A stretch of DNA of 64,000 bases. Origin: Chitinophaga oryzae. Lineage in GTDB: Bacteria > Bacteroidota > Bacteroidia > Chitinophagales > Chitinophagaceae. Position numbers and translations under genes: made by a program. This document shows positions 1 through 8,628 of the stretch, piece after piece. Where the stretch lies: the NCBI RefSeq assembly GCF_012516375.2, contig NZ_CP051204.2, positions 620,001 through 684,000 of the forward strand, read 5' to 3'. Every line of letters starts with the position of its first letter. Position 1 is the stretch's first letter. The notes beneath the pieces are model-generated. The model was given only the letters and a program-made list of their open reading frames with translations, had not been told where the DNA came from and ran no database searches.

Positions 1-2
1 TG

Positions 3-1592
3 CGGTTCCCGCACCGGAAAGAACGGGTTGTTGTTTTACAGTATGCTATTTCCTATGTCAGTACAACACAGGCAAAGCAGCATTTTCAAAAGGAAATGGA
101 AGGGCGTGACATGGAAACAGTCATTGCAGAAGGTCGGGGCCGCTGGCATGCGGTGGCTACCCAGGTGCAGGTGGAAGGCGGCACTGTGGCGCAACGCCGG
201 TCATTTTATACTGCATTGTACCGTTGTCATGAACGAATGGTCAATATCACCGAAGATGGTGTTTATTACAGCGGCTACAATAAGAAAGTCAACCTGGCCC
301 GCCGGTCTTTTTATGTAGATGACGCCACATGGGACACTTATCAGGCGTTGCATCCGCTGCGCATGATCCTGCATCCGGAGCAGGAAGAGGATATGCTCGA
401 CGCTTATGTGACGATGTATGAACAAAGCGGATGGATGCCCACTTTTCCGCGGTTGTATGGAGACCATCCCTGCATGAATGGTTTTCACAGCACTGTTATT
501 TTCCTGGATGCCTGGCGGAAGGGATTGAAAATACCGCGGATGGCGGCTGCTTACGAAGGCATGAGAAAAAATGCGCTCAGCGCAACGATGCTGCCCTGGC
601 GGAACGGACCCGCCGGCGCGCTGGACAGCTTCTACCAGGCAAAGGGCTATTACCCGGCATTGCGGCCGGGCGATACCGAAACGGTGGCCGGAGTGCATCC
701 GTTCGAAAAGCGGCAGGCGGTGGCAGTTACCCTGGGGCATAGTTATGACGACTGGGCGCTGTCGCAGCTGGCGGCGGACCTGCACCGGTATGACGATCAG
801 CGGCTGTTCGCCGCACGCGCAGAAAATTTCCGGCGGCTGTGGCATGACAGCGTTCGTTTTTTTCTGCCGAAAGACAATGCCGGCAGGTGGATCATGATTG
901 ACCCTGCATGGGATGGCGGCCCTGGCGGCCGTGATTATTACGATGAGAACAATGGCTGGACTTATCTCTGGGCGGTACAGCATAATATCCCGGCGCTGGT
1001 CCGGCTGATGGGAGGCGAAAAAGCTTTTGAACGGCGGCTGGATGAGCTTTTCCATACGGTGCCGGCTATGCCGCGCTACGATTTCTGGCATCGTTTCCCG
1101 GATGCTACCGGCCTGGTTGGACAGTTTTCGATGGGCAATGAGCCGGGGTTTCACATCCCCTATCTGTACAACTATGTAGGAGCTGCATGGAAAACGCAAC
1201 GGCAGGTGCGCATGCTGCTGGACCTGTGGTTTAAGGATAATGTGTTTGGTATTCCCGGAGATGAGGACGGCGGAGGGATGAGTGCGTTTGTGGTGTTTTC
1301 TTCATTGGGATTTTATCCTGTCACGCCGGGCGTGCCTGTTTATGCTATCGGGAGTCCGGTGTTCCGTAAGGCTACGATTCGGTTACCTCAAGGTAAGCGG
1401 TTTATATTGATTGCGCGGCATTGTTCGGAGGTGAATCAGTATATCCGGCGGGCGTGGCTGAACGGGGAGATATTGCATTCGCCTTTTTTCACGCATCAGC
1501 AGTTGATGGAAGGAGGCACGCTGGAGCTGGAGATGGGACCTTTCCCTGAGAGGCGCTGGGGTGCGAGTATTCATGCGCCGCTTTGCAGGTGA
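3..1592 (+). CDS. GH92 family alpha-mannosidase, 3' part
   Basis: The reading frame is already open at base 3, so the gene begins upstream of the window and about 529 residues of a roughly 750-residue enzyme are visible. GH92 enzymes are exo-acting, calcium-dependent alpha-mannosidases, usually secreted to the periplasm or cell surface to trim mannose from glycans. Family features seen: FYTALYR near residue 60, WDTYQALHPLRMI near 108, YYDENNGWTYLW near 311 with the probable general-acid Glu, the PGDEDGGGMSAF loop near 419 with the DxD pair expected to act as catalytic base, and the closing GFYPVTPGVPVYAIGSPVF block. The active-site segments look intact, so the fragment is probably the end of a functional gene. 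Whether a signal peptide is present cannot be seen. A neighbouring utilization locus would have to lie upstream. Confidence 0.93.
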   Translation, partial: RFPHRKERVVVLQYAISYVSTTQAKQHFQKEMEGRDMETVIAEGRGRWHAVATQVQVEGGTVAQRRSFYTALYRCHERMVNITEDGVYYSGYNKKVNLARRSFYVDDATWDTYQALHPLRMILHPEQEEDMLDAYVTMYEQSGWMPTFPRLYGDHPCMNGFHSTVIFLDAWRKGLKIPRMAAAYEGMRKNALSATMLPWRNGPAGALDSFYQAKGYYPALRPGDTETVAGVHPFEKRQAVAVTLGHSYDDWALSQLAADLHRYDDQRLFAARAENFRRLWHDSVRFFLPKDNAGRWIMIDPAWDGGPGGRDYYDENNGWTYLWAVQHNIPALVRLMGGEKAFERRLDELFHTVPAMPRYDFWHRFPDATGLVGQFSMGNEPGFHIPYLYNYVGAAWKTQRQVRMLLDLWFKDNVFGIPGDEDGGGMSAFVVFSSLGFYPVTPGVPVYAIGSPVFRKATIRLPQGKRFILIARHCSEVNQYIRRAWLNGEILHSPFFTHQQLMEGGTLELEMGPFPERRWGASIHAPLCR

Positions 1593-1604
1593 TAGAAATG
1601 AAAA

Positions 1605-1631
1605 ACCCCGCCCAAAAGAGCAGGGTCTGTC
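1605..1631 (-). terminator. Probable Rho-independent terminator
   Basis: ACCCCGC (1605-1611) pairs with GCAGGGT (1620-1626) with one mismatch and an 8-base loop. Read on the minus strand the stem is followed by a T run. It lies 40 bp after the stop of the minus-strand PepSY-like gene. Confidence 0.5.
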
Positions 1632-1666
1632 CTATTTATCCCTATACCTATGAAATACGAATTTAA

Positions 1667-2131
1667 TTATTCAGTGACGGTGCCTGCATCATTCAACAGC
1701 ACTGCTTTGTCTGCACCATTGTCCTGAATGTTTACTTTGTAGTAAGCAGCTACATCTGCTCTCTCAATTTTCCAGCCATCTTTTATGGTGGCTGCCGGAT
1801 ATTTTGCTTTCAGCGTACCAGCCACTGATTCCGGCAGAGTTTGTGCGTCATATGCGCTCCTGGTGGCAATCCATTTGCCATCCGCGTCATACTCTGCTAT
1901 TGTTTGTATGTTGTCTTTATGGAAACTTACGCTCCAGTGGCCTGCACTTGTCTTCTTCCACTTGGCGTCTGTAGTTCCGGCAAAAGTTTGATCAAAAGAA
2001 CTTTTAACTGCTGCAGGTGCTTCCACCTTTTTCGCAACTGTTTTTGTTTTCTTGCCTGATTTTTTTTGCTGTGCAAAAGTTATGCCGGAAGTGATCAATA
2101 CTGCACAAAAAATTAACGTCAACTTTTTCAT
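1667..2131 (-). CDS. Secreted PepSY-like domain protein
   Basis: A 154-residue protein with a clear signal peptide (MKKLTLIFCAVLITSGITFAQ) and a short Lys-rich linker (residues 22-40). It is followed by about 110 residues resembling the PepSY-like/BLIP-like fold common in Bacteroidota: FDQTFAGTTDAKWKK, then WSVSFHKDN, AEYDADGKWIATRSAYD and LPESVAGTLKAKYP, an alternation of beta strands and a helix. Members are small periplasmic proteins of largely unknown function; inhibition or binding of another secreted protein has been proposed for the fold. It stands alone between convergent GH92 and divergent ileS, with its own terminator. I cannot assign a partner. Confidence 0.75.
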   Translation of the reverse strand: MKKLTLIFCAVLITSGITFAQQKKSGKKTKTVAKKVEAPAAVKSSFDQTFAGTTDAKWKKTSAGHWSVSFHKDNIQTIAEYDADGKWIATRSAYDAQTLPESVAGTLKAKYPAATIKDGWKIERADVAAYYKVNIQDNGADKAVLLNDAGTVTE

Positions 2132-2390
2132 AAATCAAGATATGGTTTATCCGCGTTGGGTTAAATTACTGACTTAGGTTTTTTCAATTCTTCCTGGCAA
2201 AGAGCTAAAACAATGCCAAAAACGTAAAATAAATACTCTTTATTGTAAATTACTAAAAAAATGATGAAAAAAAATTCAAAACCGCCGTTTTTGGGAAAGT
2301 TGCCCCTTTAGGTGCCGTCGTATTTTCTTAACTTCGCACAATTTTAATCAATTATTGTCTAAATAACATCAAAGGGCGGGGAATTGTTTT

Positions 2391-5300
2391 ATGTCCAGCA
2401 AATATCAGGAATATAACCAACTGAATTTACCTCAGATAGAGAAAGATATACTTCAGCAGTGGGAGCTTCAGCAGGCTTTCGAAAAAAGCGTGGAAGTACG
2501 GGATGGCGCAACGCCTTTCGTATTTTATGAAGGTCCTCCCAGCGCCAATGGTTTACCCGGTATTCACCACGTGATTTCGCGTACCCTGAAAGACCTGGTG
2601 TGCCGCTATAAAACCATGAAAGGTTTCCAGGTGAAACGCAAGGGCGGATGGGATACCCATGGCCTGCCGGTGGAACTGGGCGTGGAAAAGAGTCTGGGGA
2701 TTACCAAAAAAGACATTGGTACAAAGATTTCAATTGCTGAATATAACGAGACCTGCCGTAAAGAAGTGCTGAAGTATAAGGACAAGTGGGACGATCTTAC
2801 CCGTAAAATGGGTTATTGGGTAGACCTGAAAGATCCTTACATCACTTTCGATAATAAGTATATTGAAACACTTTGGTGGTGCCTGCAGACACTATATAAA
2901 AAAGGATTTTTATATAAAAGCGTAAGCATTCAGCCTTACTCTCCTGCTGCAGGGACCGGACTTAGCTCCGCAGAGCTGAACCAGCCTGGGACGTACAAAA
3001 ATGTAAAGGACACCACCATCGTGGCCATGTTTAAGGCCAGGAAAGCAGAGAATTCCCAATTCCTTTTTGAGGCTGCTGGCTCCGATGAGGTCTTTTTCCT
3101 GGCCTGGACCACTACTCCCTGGACGTTACCGTCCAACCTGGGCCTGACTGTAGGCGCCAACATAGAATATGTACTGGTAAGCACTTTCAACCAATACACG
3201 CACCAGCCGGTGAACGTGGTGATGGCAAAAGTGCTGCTGGGTAAATACTTTAAGGCAGAAGGTGAAAATGCAGATTTCGCAGCCTATAAGGAAGGCGACA
3301 AGGTAATTCCCTGGAAAATACTGACCAGCTTTAAAGGCAGCCAGCTGGAGAACATCCGTTACGAACAACTGCTGCCCTTTGCACAGCCGGAAGAAGGCGA
3401 TCCTTTCCGCGTGATCATCGGCGACTTTGTGACCACGGAAGACGGTACCGGTATCGTACATACCGCTCCTGCTTTCGGTGCGGATGACAACCGTGTCGGG
3501 AAAAAATACGGCATCGGTATCCTGACGCTGGTGGACCGTGAAGGCAAGTTCACCGATAATGTAGGTGAATTTTCCGGCAGATATGTGAAAAATTATAAAG
3601 ATGATCCGGATTACAAAGATGTGGATGTTGACATCGCAGTGAAGCTGAAGAAAGAGAACCGGGCCTTTAAAGTAGAAAAATACGAACACACTTATCCTCA
3701 CTGCTGGCGTACTGACAAGCCGGTATTATATTACCCGCTGGATGCCTGGTTCATTAAGACCACCGCGATGAAAGACCGGATGGTGGAACTGAACAAGACG
3801 ATCAACTGGAAACCGGCCTTCACCGGTACCGGCCGTTTTGGCAACTGGCTGGAGAACATGGTAGACTGGAACCTGAGCCGCAGCCGCTACTGGGGTACGC
3901 CTTTGCCTATCTGGCGTACCGAAGATGGCAGTGAAGAAAAATGCATTGGCAGCATAGAGGAGTTAAATACAGAAATCCGGAAAGCCAACGAAGTGCTGGG
4001 TGGGGACATCAACAAATCCTACCTGCATGAAGGTATCCTCGATTTACACAAACCTTACGTGGATGATATCATTCTTGTAAGTGATTCCGGTAAGCCCATG
4101 AAACGGGAACCTGATCTGGTGGATGTTTGGTTCGACAGTGGTGCAATGCCCTACGCGCAATGGCACTATCCGTTTGAAAACAGAGATTTGGTAGAGACCG
4201 GTAAAGCGTTCCCGGCTGATTTTATTGCTGAAGGCGTGGACCAGACCAGGGGATGGTTCTATACCCTCCATGTGCTGGGTGCGATGCTATTTGATAGTGT
4301 TGCATATAAAACAGTGGTTTCCAATGGATTGGTACTTGACAGCCAGGGCAATAAAATGAGCAAGCGGCTGGGCAACGTAGTAAACCCGTTTGAAACTATT
4401 GAGCAGTACGGAGCAGACCCCACCCGCTGGTACCTGATCACTAATGCTTCCCCATGGGACAGCCTCAAGTTCGACGTCAAAGGTATCGGCGAGGCACAGC
4501 GCAAGCTCTTCGGTACGTTGTACAATACTTATAACTTCTTCGCTATGTATGCCAACCTTGATAAGTTTACATACAGCGAAGCTTACATCCCCCTGCAGGA
4601 CCGTCCGGAAATTGACCGCTGGATCATCTCCGTACTGAACTCCCTGGTTCGGGATGTAACCGCCTATTTTGATGATTATGAGCCTACTCAGGCGGGCAGG
4701 GCTATTGAGAACTTTGTGGATGAGCACCTGAGCAACTGGTATGTGCGGTTATGCCGCCGCCGGTTCTGGAAAGGTGATTATGGCCATGACAAAATCAGCG
4801 CCTACCAGACATTATACGAATGTTTGGAAAAAATTACACAATTGATGGCCCCGGTTTCCCCATTCTTCACAGACTGGATGTTTAATAACCTGAACCGAGT
4901 TAGCGGACGCTTCAATGTGCAATCCGTCCACCACACTGATTTTCCGGTGTCCGACGCGGCCGCTATCGATGCCGGTCTGGAAGAAAGAATGCAGTTGGCC
5001 CAGGATATTTCCTCGCTGGTATTATCCTTGCGTAAGAAGGTGAACATCAAAGTGAGGCAGCCCCTGCAGAAGATATTGATTCCTGTTTCCGGCAGCCACA
5101 TGAAGGAGCAGGTGGAAAAGGTGGAAGATCTGATAAAAAGTGAGGTAAATGTCAAAGGGATTGATTATCTTACCGAAACGGGCGGTTTTATCAAGAAAAA
5201 GATTAAACCGAACTTCAAATCGCTCGGTAGCAAAATGGGCGCGAAGATGAAAGCTGTAGCTGCGGCCATTGGTGCATTTACAGATACAGACATCGCAGCT

Positions 5301-5717
5301 ATTGAGCGTGACGGCCATTTCAACCTGGCTATCGATGGCGAGCAATTGCAGATACAACTCTCTGATGTTGAAATAATTTCCGAAGATATTCCTGGATGGA
5401 CAGTCGCGAATAAGGGTGCTTTAACGGTAGCGCTCGATATTACCATTACTGACCAGTTGCAGGACGAAGGAAATGCACGCGAATTGGTAAATCGCATACA
5501 AAAAATCCGGAAGGACAGCGGCTTCGAACTGACTGACAGAATTAACGTGACGGTAGAGACTGTGGACATGCTGAAATCGGCGATTATAAACTATAATGAC
5601 TATATTTGCACGGAAATTTTGGCAGATAGCTTGGATTTAGTGGAGCAATTACAGGGCGGAACAGAAATAGAGGTGAATGACCTTAAATTTAATGTATTAG
5701 TTAACAAAAAAAGCTAA
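2391..5717 (+). CDS. ileS: Isoleucyl-tRNA synthetase, type 2, with GXHH signature
   Basis: Charges tRNA-Ile with isoleucine in the cytoplasm. At 1108 residues it is longer than type-1 bacterial IleRS and fits the eukaryote-like type 2 class. The catalytic Rossmann fold is at the N-terminus. Its signature motif, normally HXGH, reads G57-I58-H59-H60 after PPSANGLP, so the first and third residues are swapped. The CP1 editing domain shows WTTTPWTLPSN and TGIVHTAPAFGADD. KMSKR lies near residues 655-659, and an anticodon-binding domain plus a long C-terminal extension follow. The ATG at 2391 is chosen because it opens the conserved N-terminus. The next gene starts 7 bp after the stop, so the two are probably cotranscribed. 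GXHH variants of type-2 IleRS have been reported and linked to very high mupirocin resistance. Confidence 0.98.
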   Translation: MSSKYQEYNQLNLPQIEKDILQQWELQQAFEKSVEVRDGATPFVFYEGPPSANGLPGIHHVISRTLKDLVCRYKTMKGFQVKRKGGWDTHGLPVELGVEKSLGITKKDIGTKISIAEYNETCRKEVLKYKDKWDDLTRKMGYWVDLKDPYITFDNKYIETLWWCLQTLYKKGFLYKSVSIQPYSPAAGTGLSSAELNQPGTYKNVKDTTIVAMFKARKAENSQFLFEAAGSDEVFFLAWTTTPWTLPSNLGLTVGANIEYVLVSTFNQYTHQPVNVVMAKVLLGKYFKAEGENADFAAYKEGDKVIPWKILTSFKGSQLENIRYEQLLPFAQPEEGDPFRVIIGDFVTTEDGTGIVHTAPAFGADDNRVGKKYGIGILTLVDREGKFTDNVGEFSGRYVKNYKDDPDYKDVDVDIAVKLKKENRAFKVEKYEHTYPHCWRTDKPVLYYPLDAWFIKTTAMKDRMVELNKTINWKPAFTGTGRFGNWLENMVDWNLSRSRYWGTPLPIWRTEDGSEEKCIGSIEELNTEIRKANEVLGGDINKSYLHEGILDLHKPYVDDIILVSDSGKPMKREPDLVDVWFDSGAMPYAQWHYPFENRDLVETGKAFPADFIAEGVDQTRGWFYTLHVLGAMLFDSVAYKTVVSNGLVLDSQGNKMSKRLGNVVNPFETIEQYGADPTRWYLITNASPWDSLKFDVKGIGEAQRKLFGTLYNTYNFFAMYANLDKFTYSEAYIPLQDRPEIDRWIISVLNSLVRDVTAYFDDYEPTQAGRAIENFVDEHLSNWYVRLCRRRFWKGDYGHDKISAYQTLYECLEKITQLMAPVSPFFTDWMFNNLNRVSGRFNVQSVHHTDFPVSDAAAIDAGLEERMQLAQDISSLVLSLRKKVNIKVRQPLQKILIPVSGSHMKEQVEKVEDLIKSEVNVKGIDYLTETGGFIKKKIKPNFKSLGSKMGAKMKAVAAAIGAFTDTDIAAIERDGHFNLAIDGEQLQIQLSDVEIISEDIPGWTVANKGALTVALDITITDQLQDEGNARELVNRIQKIRKDSGFELTDRINVTVETVDMLKSAIINYNDYICTEILADSLDLVEQLQGGTEIEVNDLKFNVLVNKKS

Positions 5718-5723
5718 TCCCCC

Positions 5724-6788
5724 ATGGCAACAAAAAAGAAGGTTGCTAGTAAATCGACCCAAAAGGTAGCTAAAGTGAAGAAAGCAGCACCACAAAAGGC
5801 TGCACCTGCGAAAAAGGCCGCCAAACCTGCTCCAGCGAAAAAGGCTGCGTCTGCCGCTCCTAAAAAAGTGGCCGCCGCCAAAAAAGCAGCAGCCAAGCCC
5901 GCCAAACCCGCAGCGAAAAAAGCTGTTGTAGTTAAAGCTGCAGCGAAGAAAACCGCCGCTACCCCCAAAACCGTAATTAAAAAGGCTCCAGCCGCAAAAA
6001 ACAGTAAAACATCGTCCGTCCCGAAAGTTGCTGTACCTGCAAAGAAGACCGTTAAAAAAGAGCCTGCTGTAAAGCAGCAAGTGGTCACTAAAAGTGTTGC
6101 CGCTGAAAAAGAGAAACCATTAATTTCTAAGTCAGAAGAAAAAGAACTTAAAACAATGGCAGTAAAGAAAGCAGATACAAAGGAACAAGTTGCTAAGGTG
6201 AAAGAATCCACTAAAAAAGCAGCCGAGAAACCTGCCGTAAAGGCCGAGAAATCAGCGAAATCCGAGAAAACCGAAAAACCCGAGAAAACAGAGAAACCGG
6301 AAAAAGCTGAAAAAGCCGAAAAAGCAGAGAAAAAAGGTGGAAAGGCTTCCCAGGTTGCTTATCAGCCTGAATTTACCAAATCAGTGCTCGATCAGCCCGA
6401 ACCAACTTCCGGCCCCCTTTACCGATATAGTGATGCAGACCTGCAGGAGTTCCGGGAACTGATCCAGAAAAAACTGGAGTTCGCCAAAAAGGAACTGGTT
6501 TATCTGCAAGGCCTTATTACACGCAAAGATGAAGCAGGTACTGATGATACCGAAAACAAATACATGAGCATGGAAGATGGCAGCGGCTCCCAGGAAAGGG
6601 AACAGCTGAACCAGATGGCCAGCCGCCAGATACAGTTCATCGACCACCTGGAAAAAGCCATGATGCGCATCGAAAATAAAACCTACGGCATCTGCCGCGT
6701 AACCGGCAAGCTGATAGATAAAGCACGCCTCCGCGCTGTGCCGCACGCCACCCTGAGCATTGAAGCCAAGCTGGCCAAGAGCAAATAA
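5724..6788 (+). CDS. Histone H1-like / DksA-TraR fusion protein
   Basis: 354 residues in two very different parts. Residues 1 to about 215 are Lys/Ala/Pro-rich, like bacterial histone H1-like proteins: first AAKKA-type repeats, then a charged KTEKPEKAEKAEK tract, probably disordered and DNA- or RNA-binding. Residues 225-354 resemble the DksA/TraR family: a coiled-coil (LQEFRELIQKKLEFAKKEL...REQLNQMASRQIQFIDHLEKAMMRI) followed by GICRVTGKLIDKARLRAVPHAT. In classical DksA this last region is a four-Cys zinc finger; here only one Cys remains. DksA proteins bind the RNA polymerase secondary channel and alter initiation. The tail probably targets the protein to nucleic acid. It sits 7 bp after ileS and ends at a strong bidirectional terminator. 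The family call is firm; the function of the fusion is inferred. Confidence 0.85.
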   Translation: MATKKKVASKSTQKVAKVKKAAPQKAAPAKKAAKPAPAKKAASAAPKKVAAAKKAAAKPAKPAAKKAVVVKAAAKKTAATPKTVIKKAPAAKNSKTSSVPKVAVPAKKTVKKEPAVKQQVVTKSVAAEKEKPLISKSEEKELKTMAVKKADTKEQVAKVKESTKKAAEKPAVKAEKSAKSEKTEKPEKTEKPEKAEKAEKAEKKGGKASQVAYQPEFTKSVLDQPEPTSGPLYRYSDADLQEFRELIQKKLEFAKKELVYLQGLITRKDEAGTDDTENKYMSMEDGSGSQEREQLNQMASRQIQFIDHLEKAMMRIENKTYGICRVTGKLIDKARLRAVPHATLSIEAKLAKSK

Positions 6789-6804
6789 AAAATGTTTTAC
6801 TATA

Positions 6805-6850
6805 TAAACGAAAAACGGGATTTGAGCCATCAAATCCCGTTTTTCGTTTA
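6805..6850. terminator. Bidirectional terminator, perfect 21-bp stem
   Basis: Left arm 6805-6825 and right arm 6830-6850 are perfect reverse complements (core CGGGATTTGA / TCAAATCCCG) around a GCCA loop, with A and T runs inside the arms. It separates the convergent DksA-like and glycosyltransferase genes and can serve both. Confidence 0.93.
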
Positions 6851-6867
6851 TAGGTCACTGTCATGCT

Positions 6868-8376
6868 CTAACAGTCTGCATGCTTCTTTTTGCTCAGCTG
6901 CCGCATCGCAAAATACACCAGCCCCGCGCCCGCCAGCCCCACAAGGCTGCCGATACCAATGTTGCGCGCCTGCTTTTTACTAATAGCGGGCAACCGGAAT
7001 TTTTTGGACGGACTCGCCGGCGCAATATCCAGCAACGGCGCCAATGACAAACCTGTAATGATCTTGTCGGCAACCTTTTCTACATATGCCCGTTGATACT
7101 GTGGACAAAATGCAACACCGATGCCTGCTTCGGTCAACAGTTGGGTGTCCTGCTTACCATCTCCCACATAAATAATATTCTGCGTATGAATATTATATTG
7201 TTCTGCTACATACGGCAACACAGCGCTTTTGCAATACTCGCCATTCTTCAGAAAATAATCAGGCACTGTTAATTCTCCGGTGGCTACACTGTTGACTAAA
7301 TGAAGTTTGTTCGCCAGCACGAAATCCATCCCCAGCTGATTTTTGATATGACGCGCTACCATCCCAAAGCCATCGGTGATCAGGCCGCAGGCATATCCTC
7401 TTTTCTTTAGCTCCTGCACTACCTCGCGGATACCCGGTATCAGCGGAATAGCGTCTGCCACTTCCAGCAGCTCCGCGATATTACGGCCTTCAAAAAGCGC
7501 TGCTGTCTGCTGCAGGCGGGTAAGCGGATCGGTTTCTGTAGCCATGATCCGCTGCATCTCTTCTTCCTGGTCAAAGGCTATAGCCGCCCACTGCAGATAG
7601 TTCTGCGTGAACACCGCATGGTCCAGGTTAAAGATGACCATCTTCTGCAACTTATCAATAGATTCGAGGATAGAATACTCCATCTGTTCCCTGATCAGGT
7701 TGATGTTGCCCAGTGTTTCCAGGTTTTCCTGCGGAATGTTTTCCGCTTTCCGCAAAATAGTTCTCGATACTTCACGCGACATTTTGCTCAGCTGTTCCCA
7801 TGTCTGCATCGCGTTCTCTACCTTGCCGATATTGGATTCCACAATGCGGGCGCCCAACTGGTGCATGTCTATCAGCAACCCGATATCCACACCGTAATCA
7901 TTTTCAAATTGTACCTGAGACAACATCGACTTGCGTCCTGCGATCATACCGCTCAGCGGTTGCTGAAAATGCGCGAGGTCGGGATACAGAATACTCAGCA
8001 GCGGCTTGGCCACCAGTTGCGTGACCCTGCCTGCCTGCCTTTCAAAGTAGGATTTGACGAAGTCTGCTTCGCCGCGCTCGATAGGATCTGTTAATAAGTC
8101 TACAATGTTATCAGGATAAGTAAGAATATCACCATCAACATAAGCGATGATTTCATGTTTGGCCGCCATCATACCTTCCCGCATGGAGATACCTTTCCCG
8201 CGCTGGCTGCTGGTAATTACCCGCACCTGCTCTTTCATGGCCTCTTCCACAGTATTGTCTGTGGAATTATCATCTACCACGATAATCTCGATTTTGCGTG
8301 TGGTCTTCTTTACGGTCTTTATTACCTGGCGTATGGTGGCCCCTTCGTTTAATACAGGAATTACGATAGAAATCAT
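6868..8376 (-). CDS. Family-2-type glycosyltransferase fused to HAD phosphatase-like domain
   Basis: 502 residues. Residues 1 to about 235 are a GT-A glycosyltransferase: ISIVIPVLNEG at the start, VVDDNSTD at 33-40, and DGD at 81-83 as the metal-binding DXD. GKGISMREGM and the QPLSGMIAGRKS and YGVDIGLLIDM blocks recall glucosyl/mannosyl-3-phosphoglycerate synthases. Residues 247-455 resemble a SerB-type HAD phosphatase: LITDGFG (motif II), a Lys near 383 and VGDGKQD (motif IV). Motif I reads FNLDHAVF, however, so the nucleophilic Asp is Asn250 (codon AAC). The C-terminus has one membrane segment (about 473-491) and a basic tail. A bifunctional sugar-phosphoglycerate synthase/phosphatase is possible. 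With the nucleophile gone, the HAD half may be regulatory or only bind substrate. Confidence 0.75.
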   Translation of the reverse strand: MISIVIPVLNEGATIRQVIKTVKKTTRKIEIIVVDDNSTDNTVEEAMKEQVRVITSSQRGKGISMREGMMAAKHEIIAYVDGDILTYPDNIVDLLTDPIERGEADFVKSYFERQAGRVTQLVAKPLLSILYPDLAHFQQPLSGMIAGRKSMLSQVQFENDYGVDIGLLIDMHQLGARIVESNIGKVENAMQTWEQLSKMSREVSRTILRKAENIPQENLETLGNINLIREQMEYSILESIDKLQKMVIFNLDHAVFTQNYLQWAAIAFDQEEEMQRIMATETDPLTRLQQTAALFEGRNIAELLEVADAIPLIPGIREVVQELKKRGYACGLITDGFGMVARHIKNQLGMDFVLANKLHLVNSVATGELTVPDYFLKNGEYCKSAVLPYVAEQYNIHTQNIIYVGDGKQDTQLLTEAGIGVAFCPQYQRAYVEKVADKIITGLSLAPLLDIAPASPSKKFRLPAISKKQARNIGIGSLVGLAGAGLVYFAMRQLSKKKHADC

Positions 8377-8499
8377 AGGAGTTCGCTATGTTAAAAGGTT
8401 AAAGAAATAAAACATGCTGCAAAGAGCTGGTTGGCATTATCTGATCGGGTATAACAAAAACAGTACCAGAAAAAACGGGGAGATGTAGGCCAGATAATG

Positions 8500-8623
8500 A
8501 TTTTGGGATTTTTTGATTTACGGATTTTTGGATGTTGAATATTGTTTTTTTGAATCCGGCATGTTAACAACGCTGTGCGAATTCCCAAAATCAAAAAATC
8601 CGTACATCAAAAAATCCGTAAAT
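8500..8623. repeat. Intergenic inverted repeat, ATTTTTTGATTTACGG words
   Basis: Left arm 8500-8540 and right arm 8581-8623 are imperfect inverted copies, both made of the word GATTTTTTGATTTACGG with small variants. The 40-bp centre is unrelated. The right arm ends 5 bp before the stop of the minus-strand ABC exporter gene. It may end or stabilise that transcript, but it lacks a GC-rich stem. Confidence 0.85.
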
Positions 8624-8628
8624 GAAGA

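Noticed and set aside
3..1592. Loss of catalytic residues in the GH92 fragment (EN instead of EG after Tyr)
   Set aside because: The Glu and the DxD pair are present, and the surrounding variant fits a normal GH92 subgroup.
2300..2390. T-box or other riboswitch upstream of ileS
   Set aside because: The leader is short and shows no T-box sequence or terminator.
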